Positions 34,931-43,312 of a stretch of DNA of 64,000 bases are shown here, piece by piece; position 1 is the stretch's first letter, and each line of letters opens with the position of its first letter. The translations under genes were made by a program, and so were the position numbers. The notes below the pieces were generated by a model. It worked only from the letters and a program-made list of their open reading frames with translations, had not been told where the DNA came from and did no database searches. This stretch comes from Devosia sp. FJ2-5-3 (lineage in GTDB: Bacteria > Pseudomonadota > Alphaproteobacteria > Rhizobiales > Devosiaceae). Location: contig NZ_CP104007.1 of assembly GCF_029201545.1 (NCBI RefSeq), forward strand, positions 4,128,993 through 4,192,992. Direction: 5' to 3'.

Positions 34931-35296
34931 ATGGCACATAAATTCCACATCACCGATGCCGCGAACGACCAGTTCAAGTTCGACTTCTCCTATAATTCGG
35001 AGAAGATTTTCTGGTCGGAAAACTACAAGCAGAAATCCAGCGCGAAATCGGCGATCGAATCGCTCAAGAAGAACGCGCCGGATGCGATCACTGTCGACCT
35101 GTCCAAGGACGAAACCGGCTCGGGTTATCGCTTCGAGATCGTCGCCTCCAAGGATGGCCAGCATTTCGTCCGCTTCGTCGCCTCCAATGGCGAGACCATG
35201 GCCCGCACCGAGACCTATGCGTCGAAGGCCTCCGCCAAGAACGCCATCGAATCGCTGAAAAAGAACGGCCCCGGCGCCGATGTCGACGACGCCTGA
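34931..35296 (+). CDS. YegP/UPF0339 (DUF1508) protein
   Basis: 121 residues made of two repeated DUF1508 units, each with a xSAKxAIESLKKN tail (near 38-48 and 100-112) and a WSExY or ARTETY core. Function unknown. GGAGG precedes the ATG. Length is typical for the two-repeat form. Confidence 0.9.
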   Translation: MAHKFHITDAANDQFKFDFSYNSEKIFWSENYKQKSSAKSAIESLKKNAPDAITVDLSKDETGSGYRFEIVASKDGQHFVRFVASNGETMARTETYASKASAKNAIESLKKNGPGADVDDA

Positions 35297-35410
35297 TCCC
35301 GAACAGACGCCTGATCCCGATCTGATTGCGTCGGCCCAGTTTATTCCCAACCCGTCCGGGTCGATCTATTCTCCCGGCAACCAGTTTCCACTTCCCGGGG
35401 GATTTTTACT

Positions 35411-36244
35411 TTGTTCAAACCCGCTCGCTTTTTCGGCGCCGCTTCGGCCCTGATCCTGGCCCTGCCTGTCGCGGCGCAGGCTCAGCCTGTCGCGGCGCAG
35501 GATCTGCCTGTCGCGGCGCAGGATCTGCCCGATCTGGGCGGACGCGTCATCCACGCCGTCACCGAGAACGCCTATTTCCCGCTCAATTTCGCCCACCCGG
35601 AAACGGGCGAGGGCATCGGGCTCGAATATGATGTGATCAACGAGATCGCCAAGCGGCTCAATGCGACAGTCGAATGGGATCTGACCGCCTGGGACGTCAT
35701 GATCGAGGCGGTGCGCACCGGCCAGTTCGATGTCGGGGCCGATGGCATCACCATCACCGCCGAGCGCGAGGAGCAGATCGATTTCACCGATCCCTTCATC
35801 ACGGTCGAGCAATATTTCCTCGTCCGGGCCGATGACGATCGCATCACCGGCAAGGAGAGCTTTGCCGAACACGCGGACCTCCTCTTCGGCGCCCAGGCCG
35901 GCACATCCTCCTTCTACACCGCCATATACGACGTGCTCGACGGCGACGAAGCCAATCCGCGGGTAAAGGTTTTCGACAATTTTGGCGCCGCGGTGCAGGC
36001 GGTCAAGGCCGGCGACGTCGATGCCGTCATTGCCGATCAGGCAGCGTCGGCCGGCTATATCGGCGCCGACCCCGGTGCCTTCAAACAGGCCGGCGAGCCG
36101 ATCAAGTCCGATCCCTTCGGCTTCATCCTGCCGCCCGGTTCAGACCTTGTGGAGCCGTTCAACGCCGCCCTTGCCCAACTCGAGGCCGAAGGCTGGCTCG
36201 AGGAGCGCGTCAATTACTGGTTCTTCCAGTATTCTGCCAATTAA
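35411..36244 (+). CDS. ABC transporter substrate-binding protein, family 3
   Basis: 277 residues with a signal peptide and a type-2 periplasmic binding fold (GLEYDVINEIAKRLNATVEW, DVGADGITITAEREEQIDFTDPF, VDAVIADQ). Likely a polar amino acid receptor. TTG start at 35411; no ATG lies near the N-terminus. The signal-peptide end is encoded by three 21-base tandem repeats (PVAAQxx). The permease follows after a terminator-like hairpin. No ATPase gene is adjacent. Confidence 0.9.
   Translation: MFKPARFFGAASALILALPVAAQAQPVAAQDLPVAAQDLPDLGGRVIHAVTENAYFPLNFAHPETGEGIGLEYDVINEIAKRLNATVEWDLTAWDVMIEAVRTGQFDVGADGITITAEREEQIDFTDPFITVEQYFLVRADDDRITGKESFAEHADLLFGAQAGTSSFYTAIYDVLDGDEANPRVKVFDNFGAAVQAVKAGDVDAVIADQAASAGYIGADPGAFKQAGEPIKSDPFGFILPPGSDLVEPFNAALAQLEAEGWLEERVNYWFFQYSAN
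35465..35527 (+). repeat. three tandem 21-base repeats inside a signal-peptide region
   Basis: Units at 35465-35485, 35486-35506 and 35507-35527 all begin CCTGTCGCGGCGCAGG. The last two units are identical. They encode PVAAQAQ, PVAAQDL, PVAAQDL, thus tripling a possible AxA-type cleavage site. Confidence 0.9.
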
Positions 36245-36282
36245 TCCCCCTCCCCGGGGGACCGGTCTAGAGTGCGCTTATG

Positions 36283-36309
36283 CCCACTCCCCCTGGGGGA
36301 GTGGGTTTT
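36283..36309 (+). terminator. attenuator-like terminator between binding protein and permease
   Basis: CCCACTCCCC / GGGGAGTGGG stem with a 3-base loop followed by TTTT, 38 bases after the binding-protein stop. It would lower permease expression relative to the binding protein. Confidence 0.7.
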
Positions 36310-36345
36310 GCTATCAAGCCCGCTCAGATCGAGTACTGGTCACCA

Positions 36346-37164
36346 ATGTCCTATAAGCCGCGCAGCCCCACGCTTTTGTCCCGCATGCCCTGGTGGCTTC
36401 TCGCCATCGGGCTGTTGTTCGTGCTCGGCTTCTGGGCGATTACCGCCGACGGCACCTACGAAAACATCTTCCGCGTCCTGTCGGGGGGCGTCGTCACGAC
36501 GCTCTGGGTCACCGTCCTCGCCTTTGTCGCGGCGACAATTCTGGGGCTGCTGGTTGCGCTGGCGCGCACTTCCGGCAACAGGGTCATGCGCGAGTTCGCG
36601 ACCTTTTATGTCGAGATCATTCGCGGCATCCCGATCCTGGTGTTCCTGTTCTACATCGCCTTTGTCGCCGCCCCGGCCCTGGTGTCGGGTTTCAACTGGG
36701 TTGCCGCTCCGCTGATCGACCTCGGCTGGCTGGCGCCGGCCACTGTCCGGGGTTTTGACTTCGTCTGGCGGGCAATCCTGGCGCTTACCGTTTGCTACTC
36801 CGCCTTCATCGCCGAGATTTTCCGCGCCGGCATCGAAGCGGTGGACCGCGGCCAGATCGAAGCGGCCCGGGCGCTGGGCCTCAGCCGCTGGCATTGCCTC
36901 CGGCTCATCATTTTCCCGCAGGCTTTGCGGACCATCTTGCCGCCGCTGGGCAATGATTTCGTCTCCATGGTCAAGGATTCGGCGCTGGTCTCGGCGCTGG
37001 GCGTCCAGGACATCACCCAATTGGGCAAGCTGCACGCCTCATCGAGCTTCCTGTTCTTCGAGACCTACACTGTCGTCGCCTTCCTCTATCTCACCATGAC
37101 CATCTCGCTTTCGCTGCTGGTGCGCTGGCTGGAGCGATATATGAGCCGCAGATACAGGCCGTAG
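36346..37164 (+). CDS. amino acid ABC transporter permease (HisM/GlnP type)
   Basis: 272 residues with about five membrane segments. The EAA loop ending EAARALGLSRWHCLRLIIFPQALR is the permease signature for ATPase contact. VEIIRGIPILVFLFYIAF is typical of the HisMQ family. It pairs with the upstream binding protein. The ATG at 36346 is preferred; the frame extends back into the terminator hairpin. Confidence 0.92.
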   Translation: MSYKPRSPTLLSRMPWWLLAIGLLFVLGFWAITADGTYENIFRVLSGGVVTTLWVTVLAFVAATILGLLVALARTSGNRVMREFATFYVEIIRGIPILVFLFYIAFVAAPALVSGFNWVAAPLIDLGWLAPATVRGFDFVWRAILALTVCYSAFIAEIFRAGIEAVDRGQIEAARALGLSRWHCLRLIIFPQALRTILPPLGNDFVSMVKDSALVSALGVQDITQLGKLHASSSFLFFETYTVVAFLYLTMTISLSLLVRWLERYMSRRYRP

Positions 37165-37218
37165 TCTTGCGTCGGGCCGCTGCGCCCCCCATCTCTTGGA
37201 CTGTGTCGGAGGACCCCC

Positions 37219-37743
37219 ATGAAGCTGTTTGCCAAGATCGCCATCGTCGCCACCACGGCTCTCGCCCTCGTCGCCTGCGGCGACAACCGTCAGGTGGGGA
37301 GCGTCGGCGTGGACTGGACCGGCAATGACATCTCCATCGAGGCGGTCGCCGATCCCGATGTACAGGGGGTCGTCTGCCATCTGGCGTTCTTCAACCGCTC
37401 CTTCATCGATCGCATCAGCCAGGGCAATTGGTTCGAAGACCCCTCTTATTCCGCACTCGACTGCTCGGCGGTCGGCCCGATCACGGTCGGCGATATTTCA
37501 ACCCGTCCGGGGGGAGAGGAGATTTTCAGGGAGGCGCGCTCGCTGATCTGGAAGTCGCTTCGGGTGACCCGCATCTACGACGCGGCCAATAATTCGCTGA
37601 TCTATCTCGGCCATGCCCGCCAGCTGCAGCAGGGTTCGGGCAAGATGAGCCTCTCCGTCGTGCCGCTCAATGGACCCGATGTGACCTGGGCCAATGGCGC
37701 GCCCGCCCGCCCGGCGACACAAGGCTCGGTGATGGTGCAATAG
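37219..37743 (+). CDS. creA: CreA family protein
   Basis: 174 residues. The signal region ends in LVACGD, a possible lipobox. It matches CreA (VGSVGVDWTGNDISIEAV, HLAFFNRSF, SLSVVPL). The function of CreA is unknown. GGAGG precedes the ATG. Confidence 0.9.
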   Translation: MKLFAKIAIVATTALALVACGDNRQVGSVGVDWTGNDISIEAVADPDVQGVVCHLAFFNRSFIDRISQGNWFEDPSYSALDCSAVGPITVGDISTRPGGEEIFREARSLIWKSLRVTRIYDAANNSLIYLGHARQLQQGSGKMSLSVVPLNGPDVTWANGAPARPATQGSVMVQ

Positions 37744-37822
37744 GCAGCCTCATGCCCTTTGCCGGAAACTCCGTCTCGCGGCAAAAGCTTGTCACAGCAT
37801 GCCAAAATTAGGCAAAACCGTT

Positions 37823-37860
37823 TCGTACTCAGGCGCTTCAAACCGCGCCATTGAGTACGA
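37823..37860 (+). promoter_or_regulatory. strong hairpin or operator upstream of peroxiredoxin
   Basis: TCGTACTCA-GGCGC pairs with GCGCC-AT-TGAGTACGA: 14 base pairs with a 2-base bulge and an 8-base loop. It lies 50 bases before the start. It could be an operator or a leader hairpin. Confidence 0.5.
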
Positions 37861-37910
37861 TATTCTCCTCGAACACGAATTGAACCGCAATTGCGGCGAA
37901 GGATTAAAGC

Positions 37911-38546
37911 ATGTCGATCCTGATTGGCGATACGGCCCCAGATTTCACCCTCGACTCCACCGAGGGCACGATCCATTTCCATGATTTCATCGACGGCTCC
38001 TGGGCGGTCCTGTTCAGCCATCCCAAGAATTTCACCCCGGTCTGCACCACCGAGCTCGGCTACACAGCAAAACTGAAGCCCGAGTTCGAAAAGCGCGGCG
38101 TCAAGGTCCTGGGCCTGTCGGTCGACAAGCTCGAGGACCATGGCGGCTGGGCCCGCGACATCGAGGAAACCCAGGGCACCGCCCTCAACTTCCCGCTGCT
38201 CGCCGATACCGAAGGCAAGGTGGCGCGTCTCTACGACATGATCCATCCCAATGCCGACAACACGCTGACGGTCCGCTCGGTGTTCGTCATCGGCCCCGAC
38301 AAGAAGATCAAGCTCAAGATCGAATACCCGGCCTCGACCGGTCGCAATTTCGATGAGGTGCTGCGCGTCATCGACAGCCTGCAGCTGACCGCCAAGCACC
38401 AGGTGGCGACACCCGTTAACTGGAAGGATGGCGAGGACGTCATCATCGTCCCGGCCGTTTCCAACGAGGCTGCCAAGGCCAAGTACCCCGAGGGCTGGAA
38501 GGAACTGAAGCCCTATCTGCGCATTGTTCCACAACCCCGCGGTTAA
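37911..38546 (+). CDS. 1-Cys peroxiredoxin (Prx6 type)
   Basis: 211 residues. Peroxidatic Cys45 in FTPVCTTEL; no second resolving Cys. The long C-terminal half (VATPVNWKDGEDVIIVP) is typical of Prx6/AhpC2. Reduces peroxides. AAGGA lies upstream. A strong terminator follows. Confidence 0.93.
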   Translation: MSILIGDTAPDFTLDSTEGTIHFHDFIDGSWAVLFSHPKNFTPVCTTELGYTAKLKPEFEKRGVKVLGLSVDKLEDHGGWARDIEETQGTALNFPLLADTEGKVARLYDMIHPNADNTLTVRSVFVIGPDKKIKLKIEYPASTGRNFDEVLRVIDSLQLTAKHQVATPVNWKDGEDVIIVPAVSNEAAKAKYPEGWKELKPYLRIVPQPRG

Positions 38547-38578
38547 TCCCGCATTTCTCTTCTCCCTGACCGACTCCA

Positions 38579-38609
38579 TGAGCGATGGTATTGCCATCGC
38601 TCATTTTTT
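38579..38609. terminator. Rho-independent terminator after peroxiredoxin
   Basis: TGAGCGATGG / CCATCGCTCA, perfect 10-bp stem, loop TATTG, six T. The run touches the stop of the convergent MFS gene. Confidence 0.9.
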
Positions 38610-39750
38610 ACGCAGGTTTGGCGCCGAGGCGCCCGGCGGTGACGAAGGTCAGGACCAGCAGCGGGATCAAGAGGGCAAAGGCCATGCGCACCCCAAAACC
38701 CTCGGCCACCGCACCGATCAGCACCGGGGCGCCCAGATTGACCAGCTGGAACACCATGGTCACGGACGACACATTTTGCGAGGCGGGGCGGTCGGAGAGG
38801 CGTGCCGCCGCCGACAGCATCAGCGGATAGAGGACGCAGATGCCGACACCCACGAGGGCAAAGGCAAAGATGCCGACCCAGGCATTGGGCGCCAGCACGA
38901 CCAGCACCAGCCCGGCAATCGCCGTGGCGGAGAGGATCCGGGCGATTTTCACCTGGCCGTACCGGTCGATGACCCGGTCGGCGCAGAGCCGACAGATAGC
39001 CATGGCCGCAACCAGCGCCGGCAAGGCCAGGGACTGCACCCATGGCGCCACGGAAAAACTGTCGCGCAGATAGATGATCGCCCAGGCACGCGAAGCGCCC
39101 TCGGTCAGCCCGGCCCCCAGGCCGAACGCAACCAGCCCCAACGTTGCCAGTGTCGGCAGGGCCAGCCGCCGCACCTTGCCGCCGCCATGGGGACGGGGGA
39201 CACTTGCCGGCATGGGCAGCACCACCAGCATCAATGCGCCGATGACGATGGGGGCCAGAAGGCCCAGATGCCAGGCGGGGGAGACATCGAACCCGCGCAT
39301 CACCGCGCCCAACAGCGCCGTCGCCAGAAACCCGACGCTCCACACGCCGTGGCAGGTGTTCATGATCCGGCGCCCGCCGGCGAATTCGACCCTGTCGGCC
39401 TCGACATTGATGGCGACATTGGTCAGCGAGAAGCCGACGCCATTGACCATCAGCAGCAGGAATAGCGCGACCGGATTGATGAAAATACCCGCCAGCGCCG
39501 AACTGGCGATCACCACGGGCATGAACCACAGCATCACCCGGCGCGGCCCGAACCGCTCGATGATGGCGCTCGATACGAGAAACATGGGCAAGGCGCCGAG
39601 CGGCTGCCCCATCAGCACGAGCCCGAGCTGCGCCGGGCTCAGCCTGTTGAGCAATTGCAGGTCGGCGATGCGGGTCTGGACCGCGCCGATGGCGACAGCG
39701 TGCAGGAAGAACAGCGCGACGACGCGCCAATGAGCGGGTGCGGTGGGCAA
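38608..39750 (-). CDS. MFS transporter, paralogue 3
   Basis: 380 residues with about 12 membrane segments. It shares NVEADRVEFAGGRRIMNTCHGVWSVGF with the two MFS genes upstream, but its later segment reads EGASRAWAIIYLRDSF rather than EGAGIDWSAIYMRN. TTG start at 39750. Separated from mmcB by 2 bases. Substrate unknown. Confidence 0.87.
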   Translation of the reverse strand: MPTAPAHWRVVALFFLHAVAIGAVQTRIADLQLLNRLSPAQLGLVLMGQPLGALPMFLVSSAIIERFGPRRVMLWFMPVVIASSALAGIFINPVALFLLLMVNGVGFSLTNVAINVEADRVEFAGGRRIMNTCHGVWSVGFLATALLGAVMRGFDVSPAWHLGLLAPIVIGALMLVVLPMPASVPRPHGGGKVRRLALPTLATLGLVAFGLGAGLTEGASRAWAIIYLRDSFSVAPWVQSLALPALVAAMAICRLCADRVIDRYGQVKIARILSATAIAGLVLVVLAPNAWVGIFAFALVGVGICVLYPLMLSAAARLSDRPASQNVSSVTMVFQLVNLGAPVLIGAVAEGFGVRMAFALLIPLLVLTFVTAGRLGAKPA

Positions 39751-39752
39751 GA

Positions 39753-40217
39753 TCAGCGGGGTCCGGGGTCCATCAGGATGTGGATGCGGTCGGCGCCGAG
39801 CCGGGCCAGCTTGAGCATCAGCGCCTTGCGGCGGGCCGGCGCCAGAGGCGTATCCGGGCTGTCGCGCAGGATGGCCCCGTCATGGCCATCGGCCACGATC
39901 AGGCCCTCGCTTTCAGGGAAAATCTCGCCATCGAGCTCAGGCGGCTTGGCAAAGAAGAACTTGTCGGAAAATTCCCGATATTCGGGCCATTTGCGGTCCA
40001 CCTGAAAGTCGATCAGGCTCGATTTGATCTCGATGATCCAGATCTCGCCCTTCGGCCCCACGGCCAGCACGTCGGCGCGCCGGCCATTGCTCAGCGGCAC
40101 TTCGGCATAGCAGGCCATGTCGTGGCGTTCGCGAAGCATGCGCATGACCCCGCGCTGGACGCGCAGGGCCGTGGCGGATTGCCGGAGATCGACAATGGGC
40201 GGCAGGTCCTCAGCCAT
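39753..40217 (-). CDS. MmcB-type DNA repair protein
   Basis: 154 residues. PD-(D/E)xK nuclease-like: RADVLAVGPKGEIWIIEIKSS gives Asp and Glu-x-Lys. It matches MmcB, a Rhizobiales/Caulobacter DNA repair protein controlled by CcrM/LexA in some species. The ATG at 40217 overlaps the upstream MFS stop by 8 bases. Confidence 0.83.
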   Translation of the reverse strand: MAEDLPPIVDLRQSATALRVQRGVMRMLRERHDMACYAEVPLSNGRRADVLAVGPKGEIWIIEIKSSLIDFQVDRKWPEYREFSDKFFFAKPPELDGEIFPESEGLIVADGHDGAILRDSPDTPLAPARRKALMLKLARLGADRIHILMDPGPR

Positions 40218-41397
40218 TTGGGCCCAGTGGCTCCGGTGGCATGCCATGGGGGACTTCGACCTTCCTCGTGCCCAGGGCAAAGCTCGAGGCCCAGAGGCCT
40301 GCGAGGAGCAGCGGCAGGCAGATGAGATAGGACATGCGAATGCCCAGGAACTCGGCGACGAACCCAAGCAGCGGCGGCGCAAGGAAGAAGACGACAAAGC
40401 TCACCTGCCCGATGGCCGCCACATTGACGGCGGCCGGGCGGTCGGTGCGCTGGGCAGCCTCGGAGACGGCCAGCGGATAGACGGCCGAGCAGCCGGCGCC
40501 CATCAGCGCGAAGCCGGTCAAGGCCAATTCCGGCGACGGCGCGAGGCCCACCATCAGCGCGCCGAGGCTGGCAAAGCTCAGCATGACCATGGCCACATTG
40601 CGCGGACCGAAGCGGGCAACGATCGGGTCCGCCGAAAGGCGCATCACCGCCATGAAGAAGGCGAAAAGGGTAAGGCCCATGCCGCCGACGAAGGGCTCAA
40701 CGGCAAAGACGTTGCGCATATAGATTGCCGACCAGTCGATCCCGGCCCCCTCGACGAGGAAGGCAGCAAAGCCGATGAGGCAGAGGGGCAGGAGGCCGCG
40801 ATTGGGGAAGGCAAAGCGATGCTCGGCCTCGCCCTCGGCCCGCACCGGCTTTGGCGCCTCGGTGGCGCTAAAGAGCAGATAGCCGGCCACCAGCACGACA
40901 ATGGTGGCCACCACCGCCATGTGGACGCCGGCAGACACGCCGGACTGGCGGATCATGGCGCCGAACAGGGCGGTAACGAAAAAGCCCACGCTCCAGAAGC
41001 CGTGGGCACGGTTCATGAAACGCTTGCCGGTTTGCATCTCGAGCCGATCGATCTCGACGTTGAGATTGATCTCGAGCGCCCCGGCAAGGAGACCGGCACA
41101 GAACAGCACGACGAACATGGCCGGCGCGGCCGGGAGCCAGGGAATGGTGGCGAACAGCAGCGACGGTCCGAGCACGGTGATCAGCGCCGTCCTACGGAAG
41201 CCGAGCTTGTCGATGAACGGCGGGCCGAACGTCAGGGCGATCAGCGAGCCGATGGCCATGCCGATCATGGTCAGGCCAAGCTGGCCCTCCGAGATCCCGA
41301 AATGCTCCTGGATATCGGGCAGGCGCGCCATCAGTGCCCCGGTGGTAACCGCAAAGAGAAAGAACGACGCGTAGATGCGGTGCTGGGGGGCAATCAT
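40210..41397 (-). CDS. MFS transporter, paralogue 2
   Basis: 395 residues, about 12 membrane segments. Contains MARLPDIQEHFGISEGQLGL, NVEIDRLEMQTGKRFMNRAHGFWSVGF and EGAGIDWSAIYMRN. Paralogous to its neighbours. Start overlaps the stop of the first MFS gene (ATGA). Confidence 0.88.
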   Translation of the reverse strand: MIAPQHRIYASFFLFAVTTGALMARLPDIQEHFGISEGQLGLTMIGMAIGSLIALTFGPPFIDKLGFRRTALITVLGPSLLFATIPWLPAAPAMFVVLFCAGLLAGALEINLNVEIDRLEMQTGKRFMNRAHGFWSVGFFVTALFGAMIRQSGVSAGVHMAVVATIVVLVAGYLLFSATEAPKPVRAEGEAEHRFAFPNRGLLPLCLIGFAAFLVEGAGIDWSAIYMRNVFAVEPFVGGMGLTLFAFFMAVMRLSADPIVARFGPRNVAMVMLSFASLGALMVGLAPSPELALTGFALMGAGCSAVYPLAVSEAAQRTDRPAAVNVAAIGQVSFVVFFLAPPLLGFVAEFLGIRMSYLICLPLLLAGLWASSFALGTRKVEVPHGMPPEPLGPNG

Positions 41398-42566
41398 GGA
41401 GCGACCTCACGGAGAACAGGCTTTGGAGACAGCGTATGCGCTGTGGCAAGGCCGAGGAGCACGAGTGGGAAGCCGACGCCAAACACCCACTGAATGCCGA
41501 AATGCTCGCCGATATAACCAAGGAGTGGCGGTCCCAGGAGGAACGCGGTGAAGGAGAATTGCGCCAGGGCCGCGACATTGATGGCGGCGGGGCGATCGGT
41601 CTGTTGCGCCGCTGCCGACATGGCGAGCGGAAAGAGCGCGCTCGAGCCCACGCCGATCAGGGCAAAGCCGAGATAGGCCACCCAGGCGGCCGGCGCGAAG
41701 AAGGCGCAGAGCACACCGGCGCCCAGCACCATAAGCAGCGAACGGGCGACCGTGACCGGCCCGAGGCGCTCGACGAAACTGTCGGCAAAAAAGCGCGCGA
41801 CGCCCTGGGATCCTGCCACAGTTGCAACGGCGAGGCCCGCCCAGAATGGCTCGGCGCCAAAGATGTTGCGCATGTAGATGGCGGACCAGTCGATCCCCGC
41901 CCCTTCCATGAGCATCGCTGAAATACACACCGCCACCAGCGCCATGATCGACAATGTCGGCCTGGCCAGACGCGGCGCCTCATCCGCATTGGTGCCGGCC
42001 CGATGCGGCGCAGGCTCGAACCGCCCGAGCACCACCAGCGTCGCCAAGATGATGACCGGGATCATGATCATCAGGTGAAAATGTACCTCGAGACCGGTCT
42101 GGGCGACGAACGAGCCCACAAGGCCCGCGGCAAAGAAGCCAAGGCTCCAAAAGGCGTGCGCGCGGCTCATGATGCGTCGTCCGATGGCGTGCTCGACCCG
42201 GTCCGCCTCGACATTGATGATGATCTCGATCGTGCCGATCGTCAGGCCGACAGGAACCAGCAGGAGGAAAAAGGCCAGTGGCGTATTGGCCCAGCTGGCC
42301 AAGGCGTAACACACCGACAGCAGCGGAATGGCGACCAGGAGGACCCGCCGATATCCGATTGCCTCTACCATTCGGCCGGCAAAGGTCAGCGAAACCAGCG
42401 TGCCGAGTGCGGATCCGATCAGGGCAAGGCCAAGCGCTCCCTCACCCACGCCCATGGCACTCTGGATGTCGGGCAGACGCGGAAAGATGCTGCCCATGCA
42501 AAAGGAGTAAACGAAAAACGCCCCGAAGATTTTCATCTGGGGCGGCATATCAATGCCGAAGCGCAT
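41394..42566 (-). CDS. MFS transporter, paralogue 1
   Basis: 390 residues, about 12 membrane segments. FPRLPDIQSAMGVGEGALGL, NVEADRVEHAIGRRIMSRAHAFWSLGF and EGAGIDWSAIYMRN are shared with paralogue 2. First gene of the block. ATG at 42566. Substrate unknown; the family includes YbjJ-type and sugar permease-like proteins. Confidence 0.88.
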   Translation of the reverse strand: MRFGIDMPPQMKIFGAFFVYSFCMGSIFPRLPDIQSAMGVGEGALGLALIGSALGTLVSLTFAGRMVEAIGYRRVLLVAIPLLSVCYALASWANTPLAFFLLLVPVGLTIGTIEIIINVEADRVEHAIGRRIMSRAHAFWSLGFFAAGLVGSFVAQTGLEVHFHLMIMIPVIILATLVVLGRFEPAPHRAGTNADEAPRLARPTLSIMALVAVCISAMLMEGAGIDWSAIYMRNIFGAEPFWAGLAVATVAGSQGVARFFADSFVERLGPVTVARSLLMVLGAGVLCAFFAPAAWVAYLGFALIGVGSSALFPLAMSAAAQQTDRPAAINVAALAQFSFTAFLLGPPLLGYIGEHFGIQWVFGVGFPLVLLGLATAHTLSPKPVLREVAP

Positions 42567-42654
42567 GGCGGGAAATGCTCAAACTGGTCAGACCGAATGA
42601 GGCTAGAGCATTTCGCCGCACCGTGAAATAGGGCTCAGCGGCGCGTAGACCGGT

Positions 42655-43236
42655 TTATGCCAACGATTGCAAAGGGGCCACAGGCGGGGCGGCACGCCCA
42701 ATTTCGTCGCGAAGGACAGACACACCCGATTGCAGATCTCGGATCACCTCCAGACGTCGAAAGGGACCACCCTGGCGGGTCTCGAGCCCCACTCTCTTCG
42801 GAACCAGATTGCGCCGTCGGTCAGGGCCGAAATAGCCGCTGGCCTCATAATAGATCTTCACTTGGCCCAATTGGCGCTCCAGACGATCGCGCAATTGCGC
42901 TGAGGACTGAGGCAGGGCAACGATATCATCGAACCCCATATTGACGCAGGCTATGGTGGTCTCGATCGAGGGCTCGTCCGCCAGATAGACCAGCGGCGAA
43001 AACCGAACCCTTGGCAAGGCACAAAACCGCACGGCTTCCGCTATCGGTCGCAAATGCGCGGGATCGGAGACTGATGAGCACAGGATAAAGCAGATCGGAT
43101 TGCGCTGCGTCTGCTCGGCCACCTGCTCGATGCCCCGGAAAGACGACACCCCGGCAAATCCGAGCTTATTGACCAGATCAAACAGGGCCGAGCAGTTCTG
43201 GCCCTGCGGACCGGCAATATAGACATAGGCATCCAT
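42655..43236 (-). CDS. pseudo-receiver protein with GPDRRR tail
   Basis: 193 residues. Residues about 1-125 look like a CheY-fold (DAYVYIAGPQGQN, PICFILCSS, ACVNMGFDDIVALP) but without a clear phospho-acceptor Asp cluster. The tail has YEASGYFGPDRRR, a motif seen in several Rhizobiales response regulators. Likely a degenerate regulator; partner unknown. Confidence 0.6.
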   Translation of the reverse strand: MDAYVYIAGPQGQNCSALFDLVNKLGFAGVSSFRGIEQVAEQTQRNPICFILCSSVSDPAHLRPIAEAVRFCALPRVRFSPLVYLADEPSIETTIACVNMGFDDIVALPQSSAQLRDRLERQLGQVKIYYEASGYFGPDRRRNLVPKRVGLETRQGGPFRRLEVIRDLQSGVSVLRDEIGRAAPPVAPLQSLA

Positions 43237-43312
43237 TGCGTCTTTCGGCCCCCGGCAATTTCCCCGCCGCGAAAACTAGAGCCAATCACCTAACGTGCCC
43301 CTAATGCAGGGG

